The notes beneath the pieces are model-generated. The model was not told the DNA's origin. It did no database searches and saw only the letters and a program-made list of their open reading frames with translations. Both the position numbers and the translations under genes were made by a program. Below, in pieces: positions 37,131 to 48,240 of a stretch of 64,000 nucleotides of DNA. Position 1 is the stretch's first letter, and every line of letters starts with the position of its first letter. The stretch comes from Sambucus nigra (taxonomy: Eukaryota; Streptophyta; Magnoliopsida; Dipsacales; Adoxaceae). Location of the stretch: positions 202,485,660 through 202,549,659 of the forward strand of contig OX422213.1 in NCBI GenBank assembly GCA_949130495.1, in the 5' to 3' direction.

Positions 37131-37379
37131 CTAGATAATCAGATCCAATATCTCTCGCTCATGGCTCCTGAAACTCTTTTGTTGTTCCTCATGCCATAGG
37201 TCTCTCATGAATATCTCAGGAGCCTGCGCTTCAATATCATCGTAGCCTATGTTCATAGACTCAGGCTTGAAAGGAAAAAGAGAAGACTCCCTAGTAGAAC
37301 CCCCATCCCCATCAGATCGAGTGGCCTCAGAACTAAGTCCCTTATTATCAACCATCTCCATATGCCCATTTACATGATC
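37131..37379 (-). CDS. Open exon of the E antisense gene (82 codons to the first stop)
   Basis: The acceptor ttctattttcag precedes GATCATGTAAATGGG. The exon then stays open and acidic: DHVNGHMEMVDNKGLSSEAT, SDGDGGSTRESSLFPFKPES and IEAQAPEIFMRDLWHEEQQK, ending LDLII and TAG at 37131. Beyond that stop the same frame continues in family-like sequence, so the stop may be a later mutation. Confidence 0.5.
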   Translation of the reverse strand, partial: DHVNGHMEMVDNKGLSSEATRSDGDGGSTRESSLFPFKPESMNIGYDDIEAQAPEIFMRDLWHEEQQKSFRSHEREILDLII

Positions 37380-37474
37380 CTGAAAATAGAAATGTGAAGA
37401 ATAGAAGAAGGGAGGAAAGGGAGCAGTTAAACAGCTTCAACTACAAAGGAAAAAAATGAAAAGAAAGAACTTAC

Positions 37475-37541
37475 CCCCGATCCCAAAGGGGTGAGCATGC
37501 TGCCAGCCAACATGAAAGCTCCTTGGATGTGTTATGCTAAC
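37475..37541 (-). other. Predicted mini-exon, E antisense gene
   Basis: Acceptor ccctttccag; donor ggggtaagttc. Open frame VSITHPRSFHVGWQHAHPFG. Confidence 0.45.
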
Positions 37542-37643
37542 CTGGAAAGGGACGAACAAGTTGATCTTAATAGAACACTTGCTCAACAAAAATAAAGACT
37601 ATAAAAAAAGAATATTCAAAGTTAACTCATGACAGTGTAATAC

Positions 37644-37704
37644 CTGATTAGTGACCACCATAGTGCTCACAATTTATTTCATAAATAAAGGACCATTTGC
37701 TTCA
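37644..37704 (-). other. Predicted mini-exon, E antisense gene (duplicated type)
   Basis: Acceptor ttattttctggttag; donor cag/gtattaca. The 3' half (tgtgagcactatggtggtca) is nearly the same as that of the exon at 37957-38022, which points to exon duplication. Confidence 0.5.
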
Positions 37705-37811
37705 CTAACCAGAAAATAAGTAAATTGGGGTGTGATGGTGAAAACTTGTGCAGTAACAGCAAGAATGAAAACAAAGGGGGAGAAAATGAAAAAGGTACGA
37801 CAATATAGTAC

Positions 37812-37870
37812 CTCGCTCACATCTATAACCCCAAGTTGTTCCACAGTCATTTGAATGATTATAGCACTAA
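37812..37870 (-). other. Predicted mini-exon, E antisense gene
   Basis: Acceptor ccttattctttag; donor gag/gtactata. Reads SAIIIQMTVEQLGVIDVSE without a stop. Confidence 0.5.
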
Positions 37871-37956
37871 CTAAAGAATAAGGAAACAGGGATGTGTTAA
37901 TGAGCATTTGCACAGAAAAAACAAGTGTAAAAGAAAAGATATGTTGAAATGAGTAC

Positions 37957-38022
37957 CTGAGGAGTCACCTCCATAATGCTCACAATATGTCATGCAGACA
38001 AAGGGACTTAAACAGTATCAAC
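37957..38022 (-). other. Predicted 66-nt mini-exon, E antisense gene (duplicated type)
   Basis: Acceptor tctttattttcag; donor cag/gtactcat. The length is divisible by three. The 3' half, tgtgagcattatggaggtga, is the partner of the exon at 37644-37704. Confidence 0.55.
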
Positions 38023-38275
38023 CTGAAAATAAAGAAAAAATACGTCATCAAGATATATTACATAGTAAAAAAAGTAAGAAAGGTAAACTGTCAAGAATAG
38101 AAGTGCACTTGACAAGCCTCTGACAGAGGGGTGCTCTGGGGTAGACTCATAGGAGGGTCCATAGTAATGGGGACCTATGAAGGAATCACCTAGGAAGGAA
38201 AATAAGACCATGGCCTAGATGCCCTTAAGTAGAAAATTCACAAGTACATAAAACACAAGAAAAGAAAGAAAATAC

Positions 38276-38353
38276 CTTAGGTGGAGTGGCAGCTGAGTTG
38301 CTCACTTAAACACCGATTGCAGAAATAGCTGGTGGCAAAGTGCTGATACTAGC
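38276..38353 (-). other. Predicted 78-nt mini-exon, E antisense gene
   Basis: Acceptor tcattttattttag; donor aag/gtattttc. The length is divisible by three, with one in-frame stop. Confidence 0.55.
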
Positions 38354-38588
38354 CTAAAATAAAATGAGTAAGAAGTGAGTAAAAACCCAAGTGATGTTTA
38401 GAAAAATTATTTATTAAAAACTAAAAATAGTAAAACTAAGTACATGAACCCTACAAGGGGGAAGGGATTAGCTCAATCACTTAGATAAAATGGATGCCCG
38501 TAGTAGCATGTCAAAAAGCAAAGTTGTTAAGAGATAAAAAAAAGTGACAAAGGGAAGGAAAAAAGGCAAAGGTTATGTGATTGAGTAC

Positions 38589-38802
38589 CTGTGAAGAAAC
38601 AAGGACCTGTGAGATAGGCCCCACTCGAAGTCATACTGAAAATGGGTTGAGCAAAAAGAGGCCGGATTTGGGGCCTGTTAACCACAGGAATGAAAACCCT
38701 GGGGATAAATATCCTCCTAGAGGGTGACAAACCTAGAATAACGACCCCAAGAGGTAAAAGTATCCTTCCACTAGCGGTGGAAGGGACACTCGAAAATGGA
38801 CC
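38589..38802 (-). other. Predicted exon (or two), E antisense gene
   Basis: Acceptor aatttatcttgcag; donor cacag/gtactcaa. An internal acag/gt could make it two exons. Confidence 0.4.
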
Positions 38803-38894
38803 CTGCAAGATAAATTAGTCACAACAAAGATAAGATAATGTTAACAATAAACAGAAGATAAAATATATACAAAAGAAGAAGTGCTAAGGAGTAC

Positions 38895-38987
38895 ATCTAA
38901 AGGTGAAGAAGTAGAAGGCTCAGCTAAAGAACCGCCCGTTGAAGAGGAGGCAGGAGGCCTAGTAGGGGGACTGGGGGCTATATTCAC
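38895..38987 (-). other. Predicted 93-nt mini-exon, E antisense gene
   Basis: Acceptor tatcactttgacag; donor gat/gtactcct. Fully open, Pro/Ser-rich (VNIAPSPPTRPPASSSTGGS and on). Confidence 0.55.
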
Positions 38988-39084
38988 CTGTCAAAGTGAT
39001 AAATGTATAATGAAAATTCATAAGAATGAGTCAAAAACCAGTGGGTGATGAGACTCAAAGATATTTAAAAAGATTAGTGAATAC

Positions 39085-39144
39085 CTTCACAGAACGAAAG
39101 GGCACGGAAGATCCCCCCGTGGTTATGGGAAATAAGGTAGAGAG
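39085..39144 (-). other. Predicted 60-nt mini-exon, E antisense gene
   Basis: Acceptor gtttattctatag; donor aag/gtattcac. Fully open: LSTLFPITTGGSSVPFRSVK. Confidence 0.55.
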
Positions 39145-39876
39145 CTATAGAATAAACAAAGATAGAATTTGTTAAAAATAGTTGGAAAGTAAGAACATAT
39201 ATATGTCTTAAATTTTTGTGAACAAATATCTGTAGCAAGACTTAAAGAGGAGACAAGCATAGAGTTCCTCTCAGGGAGGAAAGGTAACCATGGAAGTAGG
39301 GAAGGTGCAGACGAGGGGGCGGCCCTTGCCTCTGAGGAGCCACTCATCCCCATGGAAGGAACCTGTTAAAAAAGAAAAAGTTAAATTTAAAAAACATATT
39401 GCAAAGGTCAAGCAAGAGAAGACAAAGGAAAGATAATAAAAGGCACTTATAATTTTTGGGCAAAGTGACTTCCCATAAGGAAGTTTTGGTGACATCCTGC
39501 TTAAATTAATAATGGGTGGCCATCCCTATACCAAGATAAAATAGGAATCTCAAGTGGATCATTCTCAGCATCACTACCGAACAGACTAAAAATATACATA
39601 ACACCCAATGATAAAATAAGCGGATGCCAAAAATTTCAATCAACATGCAAAGAACTACAAACCAACATGCAATAAGACTACAAAACATGATAATATAAAC
39701 ACGAGTACAACAAAAGATATACCCGAATATGATGTCGGGTCACAAACAATACAACAACTAGGAAATAAAGTCATAAAAGAGCTACCTATACAATCCCTGG
39801 GTAGACATAACTGATAAAAAAAAAAGTGGGTCTAAAACTAGATGTAGAAAAATAGGAAATGGCTACAACAAAATCC

Positions 39877-42548
39877 TGTAACATCCCGCATCTGATACAA
39901 CTCCAAGGACTCCGGATAGAATAGGCATCATTGGCGTCCTTACGGAGGGACACCTAAAATATAAATATATGTATAGCAAGAGAAAGATATAAACGGCTCA
40001 GAGCCCGAGGTTCGAAAATAGTTTTAGCAAGTGAATTAAAATACATAATAATTATGAATGCACGATATCATAATTATAGTGGTGTCGCACTCTCTTGGGA
40101 TTCAACCTCACCCCTTATCTATAGTGCGCACCTGACGTGTGCATATGAACCTCGACTAAGCTACCTGACACATTATAGGGCTAAATCCTCTTAAACCTAT
40201 GCATAAACCTAATTCATGTAACTCACTATCTCTAGCATAACGATCCCTCTACTTCTATCATCTCTAAGTTTACGCCCCAAACTTATACAATAATATAACA
40301 CAATTATATTTACAGGTTATAATCTTAACCTTCACAAGTTATTAGCATAAGATCTCTCACTTCGTCCTAATGCTAGTAATATACCTCCACTATATCACCT
40401 ATACCAAAGAGCTAAGGACTAAACATCTCCCCACACCCAACATTGCACTAAGTTTCGTGTGTGGGACGTCTCGCAAAGCGAAATCCAAACAAGGAACCCC
40501 CCGAATACACTACTACCTAACATTGTCGATCGTGGGAATCCGTTAGGCCCTCGGTCGAAAGTACACACCCAATTACTTCCCGTATATATGCATAAGAGTA
40601 TACTCATCCACTCTCGTGCTACAAAAAACAAAACAAAATACACATCTTTATAACTTTCTCTAGTTATAATATTAAGATATCACACACTATTTATAAAGCT
40701 TGTATATCACTACACGCATGTATTATACATTATTTATCATTCTCTAGTAAGTACACATACATAACATGCATAACATATGTATACTAAAAGTCTTTATAAT
40801 GTTATCATCTTCTAAGGGATCGCCCACATGTCCCGGAGTTACCAGCGGTCAGACCGTCACACTGACTTGGAAAAAACCTAATCACAACGAATGGGAAGAG
40901 GCTATAGTTCCTAACCTGAGAGCAAGATGAATCATACCCAAGACATCTTACCCCTACCTCACGCCCGATAAAATAATGGACGCTATGACCTGGGGACTAT
41001 ACTATCCCTGCTCCTCAAGTCAGGGGGATTCACCGACATCGTGCAACTTCCCATGATAGCACTAGAGGGGTATGAAGCACATAATGTATATAACATACAC
41101 ACAAGATATATACACCTTTGATCACATCATATATACAAACCATCACATAAGGTATATACATTCACACCATATATATATATACTATCTCACGCCCATATGT
41201 AAAAGTAAAGAATCCGGCTATATGTATGTAACTCTCACTATATAAATCGATACACTCTCTCATACCTTCCCAATTCATCTATTATTCAATCCCTCAGTTG
41301 AAATTTGCTAATCCATCACACCTAGGATACGAACAGTCACCCAATTTAACAACATTAACGACACACGATATCTCCCATCTAGTCCATATCTGGCGTTAAG
41401 TAATTTCTTACTACTAAAAGAATTTGAAAGAATCCGGCATGTTAAACACCCAAATATGCCCCCAATAATAGCTCGTAACCATCCTCAGAGAATCCTCCTT
41501 CCTTGGAGGATTTTTAAAAATGAAACAATACAAATTTTCCCTTAAATATTTCCATAATAACCCCTAAGGTCATCCCTCTATTATATCCTAATATGAACCC
41601 TCATAATATCTACCAAAAATGTATACTACACTATTTTGGAGGGTCCCTAAGCAATAAAACTCATTGAAAAGGGGTAAAATAGGTGCTGGCCAAAAGTAAG
41701 GATCGAAACGGACCGGGAGTCCTAAAAAAATAACCGATCCAGGTCCTAAAAATTGATAGAACCCTTAAATTACCAGACCGATCCTGTGCCTCTTAAAAAC
41801 GAACCGGTCCGGTTCTGTAAAAATTTGTTCCCACGAAATTTGTACCCCAAAACCTTACTCCACACCTTGAAAAATCAACTCTACATCCTTAAAAACCCAA
41901 TCCTACTACATACCATCAAAATCCTAACATCAAACCCCAACAACACATTTTATCCCCACCATTAATCATCATCAAAACCCCCAATATAGCCCTAAATACA
42001 AGATTTACTCAACAAATTATAGGGTTTAACCATAAAAGCTCAAAATCAACTAATTCACCAATAAAATTATGAGATAACTCATACACACAATTATTTAGCA
42101 AGTTTAATCACTTGCCTCAAAATTTTAAAGGTTGAATCTTCCTTGAATCCGTGTATTTGAGCCAAAATTCCCAAGCTCCAAGCTTTTCTCTTCTTTCTCT
42201 TCTTCCTCTCTATTTTTCTAGGGTTTTATCCTTTCTCAAAAATGAGATTGTCTATCTCACGAGCCTCTTAAGTCTTTAAATCCATAAATCCCAACTTTAA
42301 ATTATAATACACGCTTAAAATGACTCGTTTACTCCAATTCGAGTCAGACTAGGTCCAAAATACTCCGGAACCCAAATTAAACTTCCGGGCAATCATTTTG
42401 ACTATCTCGACCCTTCCCGGAACAACCGTACACTCCAATTCATCATTCGATACTTTGAAAAATAAAAATCTAAATTCTCACAATTAAATAATTCTATTTC
42501 TCCCAAAATAATGAAATTCCTAAGTCCTTGAACACACGGGGTGTTATA
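39877..42548 (-). mobile_element. Solo LTR D, reverse orientation, inside the E antisense gene
   Basis: On the minus strand it runs from tataacaccccgtgtg (TG start apparently changed to TA) to gcgggatgttaca. It shares with the B LTR an actcg...cgagt hairpin (42322-42345), the leader motif ttgaggcaagtgattaa (aggcaagt at 42110-42117), a ctatcat.ggaagttgc block near 41050-41060, and the conserved box (40454-40535). No internal region or second LTR is present. The flanks aatcc and gtttc do not match, so the TSD is lost or the ends are slightly off. Confidence 0.75.
40454..40535 (-). repeat. Conserved hairpin box, copy 2 (solo LTR D)
   Basis: The minus strand has GTGT-attc-GGG paired with CCC-ACAC, a fully Watson-Crick version of the stem. 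The core is identical to the consensus. Confidence 0.85.
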
Positions 42549-45221
42549 GTTTCCTAGTCCTGGGGATAAAGATAGAAGGCAACTAGATCATAGTATCATC
42601 CTACTCGTCGTTGGAGCCTCTCGAAGATGATAATAAAGTATAAGTGTTAGGGGAGTGACCTTGGTAAGAGTCCATAGCGCCAATGTCATTTGAAGAAGAA
42701 TGTTATCATCATAGGAAGCGGTGCTTCCATAATCAACCAGTTCCTCTTCAAGTGAGAAAGACAAGGAACAAGCATTTGAAACCTCTTGACTGGCAGTTTG
42801 ACTAAGTAAAAGATGAGAAACTAGAGTACTTTCTATAAGAGGGGTGGATGAGAGGGACTGCTCCTGAAATAGAATGACCAATGCCTCAGAGATCCACTAG
42901 CGTACCGTCTGTAATGTCTCCTTAATACCAAGAGTGTCAGTGTTTAACTCTTGATCTGGAATGGGCAACGGAGCAGTGGGTTGATCCACTTTCTTATTTT
43001 TCTGCTTACTTGATCGAGTCCTCACAGGTGAAGGATGAGGAATGGTGTTCTCCATTTGTGATGGGACAAAATTTGACACGTCTGTGACTAGGTGATTTCT
43101 CTTTGAGGAGGCCTTAGACATGGCCTACCCCTTTCCTTTGGCCTTGGCAGGTTAGGGCTCAAAGTGTTTGGCACAAATAGACTCATAGAGTAAAAGCCTC
43201 ACTATGATAGGAGTTACCTATTTGAGGGAAGTCTTTGCAACCGTGTTGCGTAAACATAACTCTTTCAGGGTTCTTTTGTTCAATTACTTGTCATTATTTG
43301 GAATTTTAGTGGGTATAATTTCATGAGACACATTCTGGATGCAATTTTTTATAGTGAAATCTGATGTTGCCACAAGGAAAACCATGAGTGACTAAACGAG
43401 GGGAGATAGTCACAAGCAGGTATAAAGCCATTAAAGTTAGCAGTCCTTTGGACCATCCCCTCAAAAGTAAAATTGGAATATGCCTCCAAATATAATACAG
43501 TGGCTCAATGCTCGAGGGGTAGATGGGGATGTAAACTTCTTAGTCATACCCAAATTATCTTCTCAACCTCTATGAATGATACGATTCAACTCCTTACCAA
43601 GTTCAGTAACCGAGGGGAGCAAGCACGGAAGAACTATGCCCATGACAAAAATGTGAGGATAGTCTGCCACTGACTCCAAATCTGTAGGATGATAAAAGGT
43701 TCCACAAGAAGATGTGAAGAAGCCTCACGATATGACACCCCCACTCATTTCTAGTAGGGGTGAAATGAAAATTCATCAATATTGTCAATCAGAGGACCCA
43801 ATGCTTGCTTTGGATATTTATTGTGTCATCTCTTGATTCCAGAAACATTGTTATGTAACTAACGAGCCTCTAGGGAAAAGTTAGGGAACCTCTCGAATAA
43901 AAAGGGCATCTAAATAAAGGAATTTACAAAGTTGGTCACATCATAACGACCATGGGATCGTTCTATATCCACCTAAAGACGATCCAACCAAGTGTAGAGG
44001 GAACCAAGTGTAAGTGCCGTGGGGGGAATAACCCTCCCTCGAGCAAGCCTGACTGCGAGGCAAAATAATAACTAACGAGGGGGGTCATTTATTGTGCCTT
44101 GGAATAAAAACCTTCTCAATAAAGTGACAAATGAAGTTGTTAAATTATAAGGAGATGTGATCTTGGGACTACCTTGGCTTATGGGTGCCATGCTCGAACT
44201 ACCTTCTTTTCAGAGAGGCTAAATTATTTAAACCAGTATCTTTGCCACTTAGCAAAAGAATGTTTAGTGTCTATAGTTTTGTTGATGGAAACATTGCGAG
44301 GACAATTCGATAGTGCTTAATAGATCTCCTCGCACATTTATTTCACCACATCGTCTTCAAAACCATCCATGAACACATGACTTCCAAAGATAGGGATGCC
44401 GGTTAGAAAGTAAATATCTTACAAGGTGATAAAAATTCACCCCGACTAGTGATAAAAGTGTGTGAGTCAGTACTGTAGTGAGAGGCTAGGAGGCTGAGGG
44501 TGGTGGAGTGTTTGGGAATAGTGCAAGCCTTCAAGTTGTCAAGGGTCCAAGTTGCTGGATGATAGACTTGTGAGTAGGCTTAGTTAGAATGTAGTACACC
44601 TAGAGGTTCTACTCATCAGGGGCACCCCCATAGACATCCATGTTTGTGGTTAAGTAGGGGACCCTTATCCACTCGAACTTTTAAAATGTTATTAGCTAAA
44701 ATAATGGGGGGATCAATAGATTCAACAAAACCTAAGAGGGGTTGCTCGCTTACTTTGGTTATTAACTCTTCCTCAAACTTCTCGAGACCCTTCATAAAGG
44801 TGTATTTTTCCCCCAAATAGGGGGCTAGGCGGTAAAAGCTAAAGTCCTTCTTTGAATGGTTTTTCAGTAACTCCTTTTGTGTCTTGGAGAGAGAGGTGGT
44901 GGAAGTAGCGCCACTAGGCCCACTGGTAAGGGAGTAAGAATAAATGATAATAGTAGCCATGGTGGTAACACCATTAGTATGGACAGTGGAAACCATCACC
45001 TGAATAGGAATCGAACCAATGAGAATCTCGCTGGTAGCAATAGAGATAGGGATAGAAGAAACCCTAGAAGAAGACGCCATTGACACCGTAGAGGTTTGGA
45101 AGAAAAAACTTTTGGGGGTAAATAGAGGTTTTGAGAAGACAAACTATTTTTCTATCTTAAAGACCTGGAAGTAAAAAGTAGAAAATGACAAAGGTAAAAT
45201 GTTAATATTTTTTAAATGGGG

Positions 45222-45231
45222 TTTTATACCT
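45222..45231 (-). promoter_or_regulatory. TATA box for the E antisense gene
   Basis: The minus strand reads ggtataaaac, ~140 bp upstream of the ATG at 45086 and ~250 bp inside the 3' LTR border. Confidence 0.5.
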
Positions 45232-45470
45232 AATAGGGGATCGCACATTTGATGGCTCGAAAGGAATAAAATGATTAACCGAATGATGGGATGTGTGTTC
45301 CCAAGCAGACACATGTCTCCTCAAGACAACAAATAAAGGATGAAGTGATAACATTATTTAATGACAAATAGTGTAATGATGTGACTGAAGAAACCCTTCA
45401 AATTAAAAAAAATGGTAATGATTACTTTGTGCAAAACTCTTTGATTTAACCAATACAAACACTTTTACAC

Positions 45471-45481
45471 GAGGGGGCTAA
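45471..45481 (+). other. Polypurine-rich tract before E 3' LTR
   Basis: gagggggctaa precedes the LTR start tgtagagggg. No such tract precedes 28072, which supports 45482 as the 3' LTR. Confidence 0.5.
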
Positions 45482-46845
45482 TGTAGAGGGGTTCCCACTC
45501 AACTGCCTACAAGAAAACTTATTAAGGTGATGAGGCTCACAGATGAGTGGGTGTAAGAATAGGCGAGGGTTGCTGCCACAAGAGTGGCCCAATTACAACA
45601 ATAAGGAATAATGATCGATTTGGCGAGAAGGTCCGCAATGAGTGGCTCAATTCCAGATAGAAACCAAAATGATTGATTTGGAGAGGGGTCCACAACAAGG
45701 AGACCCAATATATAGAGAAAAATAAAATAGGAGTATTAGCGAGGGGGTCCGTAACGGGAAGGAAACCAAGATAGAATAATGGCCGAGAGGGCACAAAGCA
45801 AGCAAACCCTAAAGAGAGAAATAAAAAATAAATGGAAAATGGAGAGGGGGTGCTTAATGAGCAACCCTAAGATAATTAAGCAAATAGAAGAGCAAACTTA
45901 CAAGATAGAGGGGATGCTCACAATAAAACAATCAATTACTAACGCTATTTTTTGTTGCACAGGTGGCCTTAATCGAGCAAGGAGGGCTTGAGCAGGCCAG
46001 CTAGGATCTCTAGGGAGTTTTGGTTTAGTGGATGAGATACAAAGTTTCTTGGGCACAGTCAAAGACCAACCCCTTCAATACCTAAGGAAATAGAGAATAC
46101 TAATAGGAGAGACCCAAGGACTCACTCAACCACTCACATAACCCACACTTAGTTAAATGAGTGAGTTGCCAAGGGATTGCTCACAAAAGCATTAAAATGA
46201 CTATTGATAAGGGGATCTCAACTTCACTCACAAGTTTTATAAAAATTTATTCATCGAGTTACCGTTTGAAAAGATATTTACCAAATCACACATTTGGCAC
46301 TATTAGCCTACATATTTGCCTTTTGAATTTGGTATGAACCAGGTGTCGTATGTCAAAGGGGACAAGCAGCTAACAGATAATAGAGACAAAATGTACATGG
46401 CATAGGTTGTCTCTAAAAGTGCCTCATTTTGGCTCCTAAACGCCACATCAACCCTAGTATATACCTATTAATATGTCCCTTGTGTTAGGTCAAGAAAAAA
46501 TAGAAAACTCAAGTTAACACTGTTACTTTGTCAAAATCAACCCAGAAAGTATACCCTCCTCTCTACTTGGTAGCTAAAGTGCTTGTCTCTTCGCTTCCTA
46601 CAACCATCACTTCCATAGTGATCCTCTTTCTCCATTATTACTGTTGTTGTAAAGTTATAACTAACCATTTTGTCTTCTTATATAATATTCGCAGCGATTT
46701 TGTTATTACCAAAAATAAATAGTTTTCTTCTCCAGCTACTCTCGAGACTTTGGAAACCTTGAAGGAAGCTTCCATGGGAGTGGGTCACGCCTCATCTGTT
46801 TCAGTTCTTCATAGAGTGTAGTATAACCACCCTCCTACACAATCA
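45482..46845 (+). repeat. 3' LTR of element E, 3'-truncated
   Basis: It is homologous to the 5' LTR from tgtagaggggttccc, through the 58-bp repeats and the gttttcttctccagctact block (46722), to about 46845. The last ~330 bp present in the 5' LTR are absent. Confidence 0.75.
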
Positions 46846-47460
46846 TATTTTGGGGAAACTGGGACACATATACCATCGTACCCTTAAAAATATTATGGAA
46901 AATTACACGCATACCCTCAAAAGTCCAACAGGTAGAATGAAGGAAATTTAAGACTCTAAAACACAAGTGTCAACATCCTCCAAACATAGTATCAGTATAC
47001 GACCGCATTCCACTACCGATATCAATTAAGACACTATCCTTAGAACGATCAAACCTTTGCACCATATTTATCTACAAAGCTTTGGGGGAAATAGTGAGGG
47101 AATTATTTAGCCATACCCGATAGAGAGACACGTGTTCATTAGTCTTATAAGTGATCACATTTCAACTGGATAAGCACGGTTGGAGCCGATCAACATAATC
47201 TCAAAATTGACTACGGTCGATCAATCTCTAATTACTATATGAGGTCATGACATCCCAAATAGCTCAACTTCTTTCTATTCCCTATAAATGTAACCCTCAC
47301 CCCTGAAAAAGGGGGCATGTAATCTTTGTAATCAAAAATTGATTAATAAAGAGAAGAGTAACACCCATAGACATAGGCACATTGGTGAGCCACATAAATC
47401 CCGTTCATGTGTGTAATTGTGCATGCTTTTACTTTGCTTGATTTTGATTGTGTTGAATAA
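46846..47460 (+). mobile_element. LTR-like segment, probably Ty1/copia, plus orientation
   Basis: A TATA box ccctataaatg lies near 47280. About 50 bp on is a tgtaatctttgtaatc...aataaag stretch, then a gacataggcacattggtgagccac phrase. The last resembles the ...GACGTAGGC..GCCGAACCAC... segment common in plant copia LTRs. Ends and TSD were not found. Confidence 0.4.
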
Positions 47461-48240
47461 ATATTAGTAGGATTTTGTTACCTACACTGTCTTTAGTGTT
47501 AAATGACTTACTCCATTATTTTAGTTACTTTAAACCTCGTTTTTACCTTTGGTTCTTCATTTCCAACTTTTACTTAGTTCTACTTTATTTAATTTGCAAA
47601 CTTAATTAGCACTCAGTTGAAAGTCTTCTTAATGAAATCATCAAACGATTCATACTTTTCCTGATTATTATAGGATAAGATAATCAATTGGTTGGTAAGA
47701 CCATAACCTTATTTGGCATGCTCACACATAATAAGAAATATAAAAACTAGTTAAGCAAGCAAAATAAATACACGATTCATATCGCCTTGAAGTACACCAC
47801 TAACGAAAATTTCTGGTCAAGTTTGAGTCCTCCTCAAACCTAACCTCCAGCTCACTCTTCAACAGACACATATCTTGCGCATCCACAAGAATGTCTCCAC
47901 TATCTCTATCAAACCAATATTGCTCCATAAAACTATTAAAATCTACTAGTTCGACATCACACCTAGAAACCTCCTCCAATTGCCCCTAATAATTTATCGG
48001 TAATAGAAAATCAATGTTTCCATCCTTAGGATACTTGGGAGCCCACAACTTTCCTTTGCATCTCTATTATGATAGAATGTTTGCCTTTCACTCATCTTTT
48101 TGGTACTTGAATAGGATATCTTAATGCCACTACCATAACTTATTGACATGCCTATCCTCATAAGTCTTCTTCCCTATAAGGACTGATAAAATTTCAATTT
48201 CCATCTAAAACTGGATTTAACTCTCCTACAATCTTACGTT
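47461..48240 (-). other. Unassigned stretch next to the copia remnant
   Basis: The minus strand has an open stretch reading RCDVELVDFNSFMEQYWFDR and DAQDMCLLKSELEVRFEEDS (~47820-47970). I do not recognise it. It may be diverged copia pol or a captured host fragment. Confidence 0.25.

Larger units (their letters stand above)
36670..45086 (-). pseudogene. Multi-exon antisense gene of element E (plant-mobile-domain-like)
   Basis: Read on the minus strand, it begins MSMASSSRVSSIPISIATSE at 45086 and stays open for 156 codons. A degenerate central domain follows (LARGR/LGSLY..W-like pieces near 44030, RNEWGCHIVRLLHIFLWNLL at ~43700-43755), then basic and acidic low-complexity parts (42588-43121). 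Solo LTR D interrupts it. Below 39880 come many short exons with good GT/AG signals and a final exon from 37379. The last part encodes KAKLAKVIEDDYEDEAHLAK, ending near 36670. Tat elements are known to carry such antisense ORFs; their function is unknown. Scattered stops indicate that it is no longer functional. Confidence 0.55.
28072..46845 (+). mobile_element. Element E: Tat-lineage Ty3/gypsy retrotransposon with antisense gene
   Basis: Order on the plus strand: 5' LTR (28072-29770), PBS, decayed gag, protease, RT, RNase H, extra RNase H and integrase (to ~35700). Then comes a minus-strand multi-exon gene (45086 to ~36670), a polypurine tract and a 3'-truncated 3' LTR (45482-~46845). Solo LTR D sits inside the antisense gene. 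All plus-strand frames carry stops, so the copy is inactive. The two LTRs are clearly homologous but visibly diverged, so the insertion is old. No matching TSD was found because the right end is lost. Confidence 0.85.

Noticed and set aside
41753..41965. 70-codon plus-strand frame in solo LTR D
   Set aside because: Lies opposite to the LTR and has no conserved feature; translation of an AC-rich stretch.
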